Shown here: positions 60,695 through 64,000 of the stretch, one piece after another | Position numbering within the stretch: position 1 is the stretch's first letter | Layout of the letters: every line of letters begins with the position of its first letter | Assembly: GCA_002471975.1 (NCBI GenBank) | Contig: DKQZ01000112.1 | Location: 8,375-72,374, forward strand | Direction: 5' to 3' | Source: Dialister sp. UBA7295 | GTDB lineage: Bacteria; Bacillota; Negativicutes; Veillonellales; Dialisteraceae | Length of the DNA: 64,000 nucleotides | Notes under the pieces: model-generated | Told to the model about the DNA's origin: nothing | Seen by the model: only the letters and a program-made list of their open reading frames with translations | The model's database searches: none | Made by a program: the position numbers and the translations under genes

Positions 60695-61620
60695 TATTTC
60701 TTCTCTTCCTTTGCCTCTTTCCTCACTTCTTCGGGAATGGTGAAGTCCGTATCTTTTGGAAGGGCATCGAAGGTGATTTCCATGTCCATTTCGCTCTGGC
60801 TCAAAAGGCCTTTCATGAGGAGTTTCGTTCCTTCGTCTCCCTGGAGGGTATCGAGGAACGCATTTCCCACATTGCGGACCGTATCGGTCAGGGGCAGGGC
60901 CATCTTCGTGATGCGGTTTGCTTTTTTATCGATGGACACATTGGCCGTAATCGATCCCTGCTTTGCAAGAGCCGAAAGGACGGCGGCCACGGTCTTCTTC
61001 TGGTCGGCGGACAATTTGTCCCATTTCTTCTCGTCCCCCGGTTTATAGACGCCGGACAGGTCAAATTCCACGGCATACTGGTTCTTGTAATCTTTTTTGA
61101 CGGACTTCACGGATTTCATGAAGTTGTCCACGGCTGCGGAACCGGCATCTCCGGCGCGGTTGTAGACGGACATGGGGACTGTCTGCTTCAGCCACTGTTC
61201 TTTGCCGTTTTTATTGTTTTCAATGTAAATGATGAGGTCTTTGCCATCTTTGCTCTCTTCCGCATAGGCATAGCTTTCGGCGGACCGGTTCCCGTCTACC
61301 GTGACGGTCATCACGCTCTTTGCCTGAGTCGGATTTTTCTTCGCATAGATGACGTTGTGAGCAAGGACTTTCCCTACCAGGGGAAATTTCCCCTGGCCGT
61401 CGATGGTATACATGCCGCTTTCATCGGCAGTCATATTTCCGATAGCCGATGCCAGCTCGAGGGCCGGGGTGGAAAGGGTCTCCGACGGAGATTTTTTCTC
61501 CGTCTGCACTTCCGCAGCCGGTTTTTCTTCAGGGCTCGCAGAGGGTCCTGCAGCCAAAGTATTTCCTGTAAGGCCAAGCAGCAGAGCTGCCAGGCCCATT
61601 GTTTTCTTCAGAGTATTCAT
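60694..61620 (-). CDS. Secreted protein of unknown function (DUF6612/LolA-like shape)
   Basis: A 308-residue protein. Residues 1-23 are a signal peptide (MGLAALLLGLTGNTLAAG). A Pro/Glu/Lys linker follows, then a beta-rich domain with repeated strand patterns such as VMTVTVDGNRSAESYAYAEE and ITANVSIDKKANRITKM, and a charged end RKEAKEEKK. The spacing of strands recalls the LolA-like half-barrel of DUF6612 lipoproteins, but there is no lipobox. No function is assigned. Confidence 0.65.
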   Translation of the reverse strand: MNTLKKTMGLAALLLGLTGNTLAAGPSASPEEKPAAEVQTEKKSPSETLSTPALELASAIGNMTADESGMYTIDGQGKFPLVGKVLAHNVIYAKKNPTQAKSVMTVTVDGNRSAESYAYAEESKDGKDLIIYIENNKNGKEQWLKQTVPMSVYNRAGDAGSAAVDNFMKSVKSVKKDYKNQYAVEFDLSGVYKPGDEKKWDKLSADQKKTVAAVLSALAKQGSITANVSIDKKANRITKMALPLTDTVRNVGNAFLDTLQGDEGTKLLMKGLLSQSEMDMEITFDALPKDTDFTIPEEVRKEAKEEKK

Positions 61621-61701
61621 AGTTACCTCCCGTATAAAGAAATTTTACCATAAAATCCGTCCCGAAAGTATATAGTATAATAAAGAAATAAGGAGGCATC
61701 C

Positions 61702-62931
61702 ATGGCATACAGCGAACTCATCAAAAACTTTGACCATATCCGCGAATACCTGCGGGATTTTTTCGTTTATGGTTTCCATACCAGGGATGAATTTTCCGCC
61801 AAAAGCGGGCGGAGTTATGACAATGAGCGGCGGCGCATCGAAAATTACCTGGATGGCTGGGTTTCTTTCCGCCAGACCCCGACCGGGAAAACCCTCTTTA
61901 TTTCCCCCGAAGGCAGCCGGGTCACCCACAATCCCCTGTATCGTGCCTTCAAGGCAAAGAGCTTCACCAACCGGGATATCACCCTCCATTTCATGATTCT
62001 TGATTTCCTCTCCGATGGGAAGTCTTATAGTTTTCAGGAAATAGAAAATGTTCTCTACGACCGGTACCTGGCCCATTATGAAGGCCTTTTCTTCGATGAG
62101 TCCACGCTCCGGAAAAAGCTGAAAGAATATGCGTCCCTGGGCCTTCTGGTCATGGAAAAAGAAGGACGGAAGGTGGCTTACCATATTTCCAAAGATGAAA
62201 TCCGGCTTGAAGACTGCCGGGACCTTCTCCGCTTTGCTTCGGAGGAAAACCTCCTGGGCGTCATCGGAAGCTGTATGGAAGACCGGCTTGATGAAGAAGA
62301 AAGTCCCCTCCTTTTCCGGAATCATTCCTTCATGAACATGCTGGACAGCGAGACGGCAGCCGTCATTCTGGGGGCCATCCGCGAGAAAAGGTGGCTCAAA
62401 ATACGGAAAGTGAACCATCGGGACGGTTCGGAAAAGCTTCTCTCCATCATTCCCTGGAAAGTCTATGTGAGCCTGCGGAGCGGACGGAATTACCTGCTGG
62501 CCGGGACTTCCCCGGGAAATCTGGTTTCCATCCGCATCGATTATATCCGTTCCATTTCTGCGGGAGATCAAGCAGCCGATTATGATGAGCTGGCTGCCCG
62601 CTGGAAGGAAACCGTTTCCCCCATGTGGGGCGTGGTCATCCGGAGACGGCTGGAACATATTTCCATGGATATCCATGTGGAGCCGGATGAAAATTTCATT
62701 GTCAGGAGGCTGGAGCGGGAAAAGCGCTGCGGGAAAGTCACCCGGATCGATGAAAATACTTTTCGCTTTGAGGCAGACGTCATGGATTCCCTGGAAATGG
62801 TGCCCTGGATCCGCACCTTTTTCGGCCGCATTACAAGACTTTCCGCCGACAACCCACGCCTTCTCCGCTGGATCCATCAGGATTTGAAAGAAATGTCCTC
62901 CCTTTACGAGGTGAACCATGATATTCAGTGA
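61702..62931 (+). CDS. WYL-domain transcriptional regulator (first of pair)
   Basis: The first 170 residues are helical with winged-helix features (SKNFDHIREYLRDFF-like start, DESTLRKKLKEYASLGLLV near 130). A WYL domain follows (about 225-310), which in other proteins senses ligands such as cyclic nucleotides or single-stranded DNA; it contains SIIPWKVYVSLRSGRNYLLAG. A C-terminal WCX-like part ends the 409 residues. It overlaps the next WYL gene by 14 bases. Such pairs often act together as regulators. AAGGAGG precedes the ATG. Confidence 0.8.
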   Translation: MAYSELIKNFDHIREYLRDFFVYGFHTRDEFSAKSGRSYDNERRRIENYLDGWVSFRQTPTGKTLFISPEGSRVTHNPLYRAFKAKSFTNRDITLHFMILDFLSDGKSYSFQEIENVLYDRYLAHYEGLFFDESTLRKKLKEYASLGLLVMEKEGRKVAYHISKDEIRLEDCRDLLRFASEENLLGVIGSCMEDRLDEEESPLLFRNHSFMNMLDSETAAVILGAIREKRWLKIRKVNHRDGSEKLLSIIPWKVYVSLRSGRNYLLAGTSPGNLVSIRIDYIRSISAGDQAADYDELAARWKETVSPMWGVVIRRRLEHISMDIHVEPDENFIVRRLEREKRCGKVTRIDENTFRFEADVMDSLEMVPWIRTFFGRITRLSADNPRLLRWIHQDLKEMSSLYEVNHDIQ

Positions 62932-63829
62932 AATATACAGCCTCTACTACAAGGCGGTCTCCCGGATCCTGGCCCTTTCGGTAGAAGGAAAGCTGACGGA
63001 AAAAGACCTGTACGCCATCTCGAGGGAAAATGCCTTCCCCGAAAGCGCCATGACCATCGTCCCCGCTTTAAGAAATAAAGAATGGCCCCTCCTCACCGAT
63101 GACCTTCATACGCCCCTTGAAAGAGCGCCCCGCCTCCCCCTTTCCACCCTCGAAAAGCGATGGCTGAAGGCAGTGCTTTCCGACCCGAGGGTCTCCCTCT
63201 TTGCGCCTGAAATGAAGGGTCTTGAAGAAACAGAGCCCCTCTTTGACCTGCAGGATATTGTCTGCTTTGACCGCTATCGGGACGGAGACCCTTTTACGAA
63301 CGAAAGATACCGGGCCCGCTTCCGCACCATCTGGAAAGCCCTGAAAGAGAAAAAACTTCTTCACCTGGAATTCATCAGCGGAAAAGGAAATACGGTTTCC
63401 GGCACCTGCCTTCCATTGAAACTGGAATATTCCGATACGGACGATAAATTCCGTCTCCTCGCCCTGAAAGAAGGAGAAATCCGCACCATCAACCTTGGCC
63501 GCATTACCAGGGCGGAAATCGGGAATCCCGCCCCCGACAGCGCCATCCCCGATGAACCTTCCCCGAAAAGAAACACTGTCTTCATCATCACCGACGAACG
63601 AAACGCCCTCCAGCGGGTGCTCATGCAGTTCTCCCATTATAAAAAAGAAGCGGAAAAGCTGGACGAAAAGCATGTGAAAGTCACCCTCACCTATGACCAG
63701 GATGAAGAAATTGATCTCACCATCCAGCTCCTCTCCTTTGGCCGGTTCATTGAAGTCCTATCCCCGGATTCCATCAGGAAAAATATAAGGGAACGGATTG
63801 AAAAGCAGATTCAGTTCTTCAACAATTGA
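62918..63829 (+). CDS. WYL-domain protein (second of pair)
   Basis: The 303-residue partner has a similar plan: a helical N-terminal part (IFSEIYSLYYKAVSRILALS), then a WYL-like region (LHLEFISGKGNTVSGTCLPLKLEY, split around the usual motif) and a WCX-like end (VTLTYDQDEEIDLTIQLLSFG). No clear helix-turn-helix was seen, so it may rely on its partner to bind DNA. Start and stop overlaps suggest translational coupling. The genes they regulate are unknown. Confidence 0.75.
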   Translation: MIFSEIYSLYYKAVSRILALSVEGKLTEKDLYAISRENAFPESAMTIVPALRNKEWPLLTDDLHTPLERAPRLPLSTLEKRWLKAVLSDPRVSLFAPEMKGLEETEPLFDLQDIVCFDRYRDGDPFTNERYRARFRTIWKALKEKKLLHLEFISGKGNTVSGTCLPLKLEYSDTDDKFRLLALKEGEIRTINLGRITRAEIGNPAPDSAIPDEPSPKRNTVFIITDERNALQRVLMQFSHYKKEAEKLDEKHVKVTLTYDQDEEIDLTIQLLSFGRFIEVLSPDSIRKNIRERIEKQIQFFNN

Positions 63830-63865
63830 CTCCGCCGGACTCATCCAATGACCGAACAAGCAGCA

Positions 63866-64000
63866 ATAGCTAATGGCTATCGGCTAACTGCTAATGGCTA
63901 ATAGGTAATGGCCTCCCCTGCGCACAAAAACCATGAGCCCATGGTTTTCCCCCGCCTGTGTACATTCCCCATATTTAATCGGGGCTGTACAATAATTACA
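63866..64000. repeat. CTAATGG array and start of another GTAC-ended element (cut by window edge)
   Basis: A run of CTAATGG/CTAACTG words lies at 63868-63910. It is followed by a small hairpin CCATGAGCCCATGG near 63931-63944, a TGTGTACATT sequence, and the hairpin CCCC...GGGG. From 63985 the sequence CTGTACAATAATTACA matches the left end of copies A and B, and continues past the window edge. Confidence 0.75.

Noticed and set aside
61645..62919. 424-codon ORF on the minus strand opposite the first WYL gene
   Set aside because: It mirrors the WYL gene frame for frame, has no ribosome-binding site and no domain; the plus-strand protein is a clear WYL family member.

Overview
The window looks like a chromosomal segment of a diderm Firmicute of the class Negativicutes, most probably Dialister or a close relative. 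This is inferred from gene content: Firmicute-type S20, L28, CsoR and NADPHX repair genes sit beside outer-membrane functions (a TonB-dependent receptor, a PagL-like lipid A deacylase, an RND efflux pump and a PssA/Psd pathway to phosphatidylethanolamine). No rRNA, phage, transposase or CRISPR array was found. One tRNA (Leu, anticodon CAA) is present.

Layout. 1-5.2 kb: an MBL-fold lipoprotein, nnr and acpS on the minus strand, rpsT on the plus strand, then an M20 peptidase. 5.4-8.2 kb: tRNA-Leu, diaminopropionate ammonia-lyase, and a patch of gene debris (a truncated AlbA_2-type ATP-binding gene, a three-copy 25-bp repeat, and a broken copy of a metal-binding domain). 8.2-11.9 kb: a copper module, csoR then copA. 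CopA carries three extra C-terminal HMA domains, the last of which has its own ribosome-binding site and start codon. 12-15.4 kb: surE, dapF, a possible structured RNA, and an orphan RelB-like gene. 15.6-20 kb: RND efflux permease and adaptor. 20.9-25.8 kb: a tightly overlapping operon guaB-wecG/tagA-psd-pssA-GT2. 26-33 kb: recG, rpmB, a DUF697 coiled-coil protein, an SDR and a divergent polysaccharide deacetylase. 33-38.4 kb: a 2-hydroxyacid dehydrogenase, an F420-ligase-like gene, murI, a thioesterase, an XRE regulator and a cyclase-family hydrolase. 38.5-41.4 kb: a four-gene cluster without recognised function. 42-47 kb and 57-58.5 kb: three AAA+ DUF4143 ATPases. 48-54 kb: a CobN/HmuS-like chelatase divergent from a TonB receptor. 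54-64 kb: aldo/keto reductase, PutP, metallophosphoesterase, a secreted protein and a WYL regulator pair.

Two features stand out. First, most long intergenic gaps carry a family of palindromic elements. Their arms are tandem runs of a degenerate 7-bp word (at least six different words, plus one 9-bp word) around one or two GC-rich hairpins. One subfamily is a 240-260 bp unit with conserved GTAC-containing ends, present in near-full form three times and in partial form several more. Second, each of the three DUF4143 ATPase genes is preceded by its own set of direct repeats, with gene-specific sequence and period (41, 23 and 33 bp).

Other oddities: the IMP dehydrogenase has Ser where the catalytic Cys305 should be; S20 has a charged C-terminal extension; a CsoR-type operator lies inside the csoR promoter spacer; and an XRE gene is preceded by a perfect 12-bp inverted repeat. 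All calls come from reading the sequence; no database search was run.
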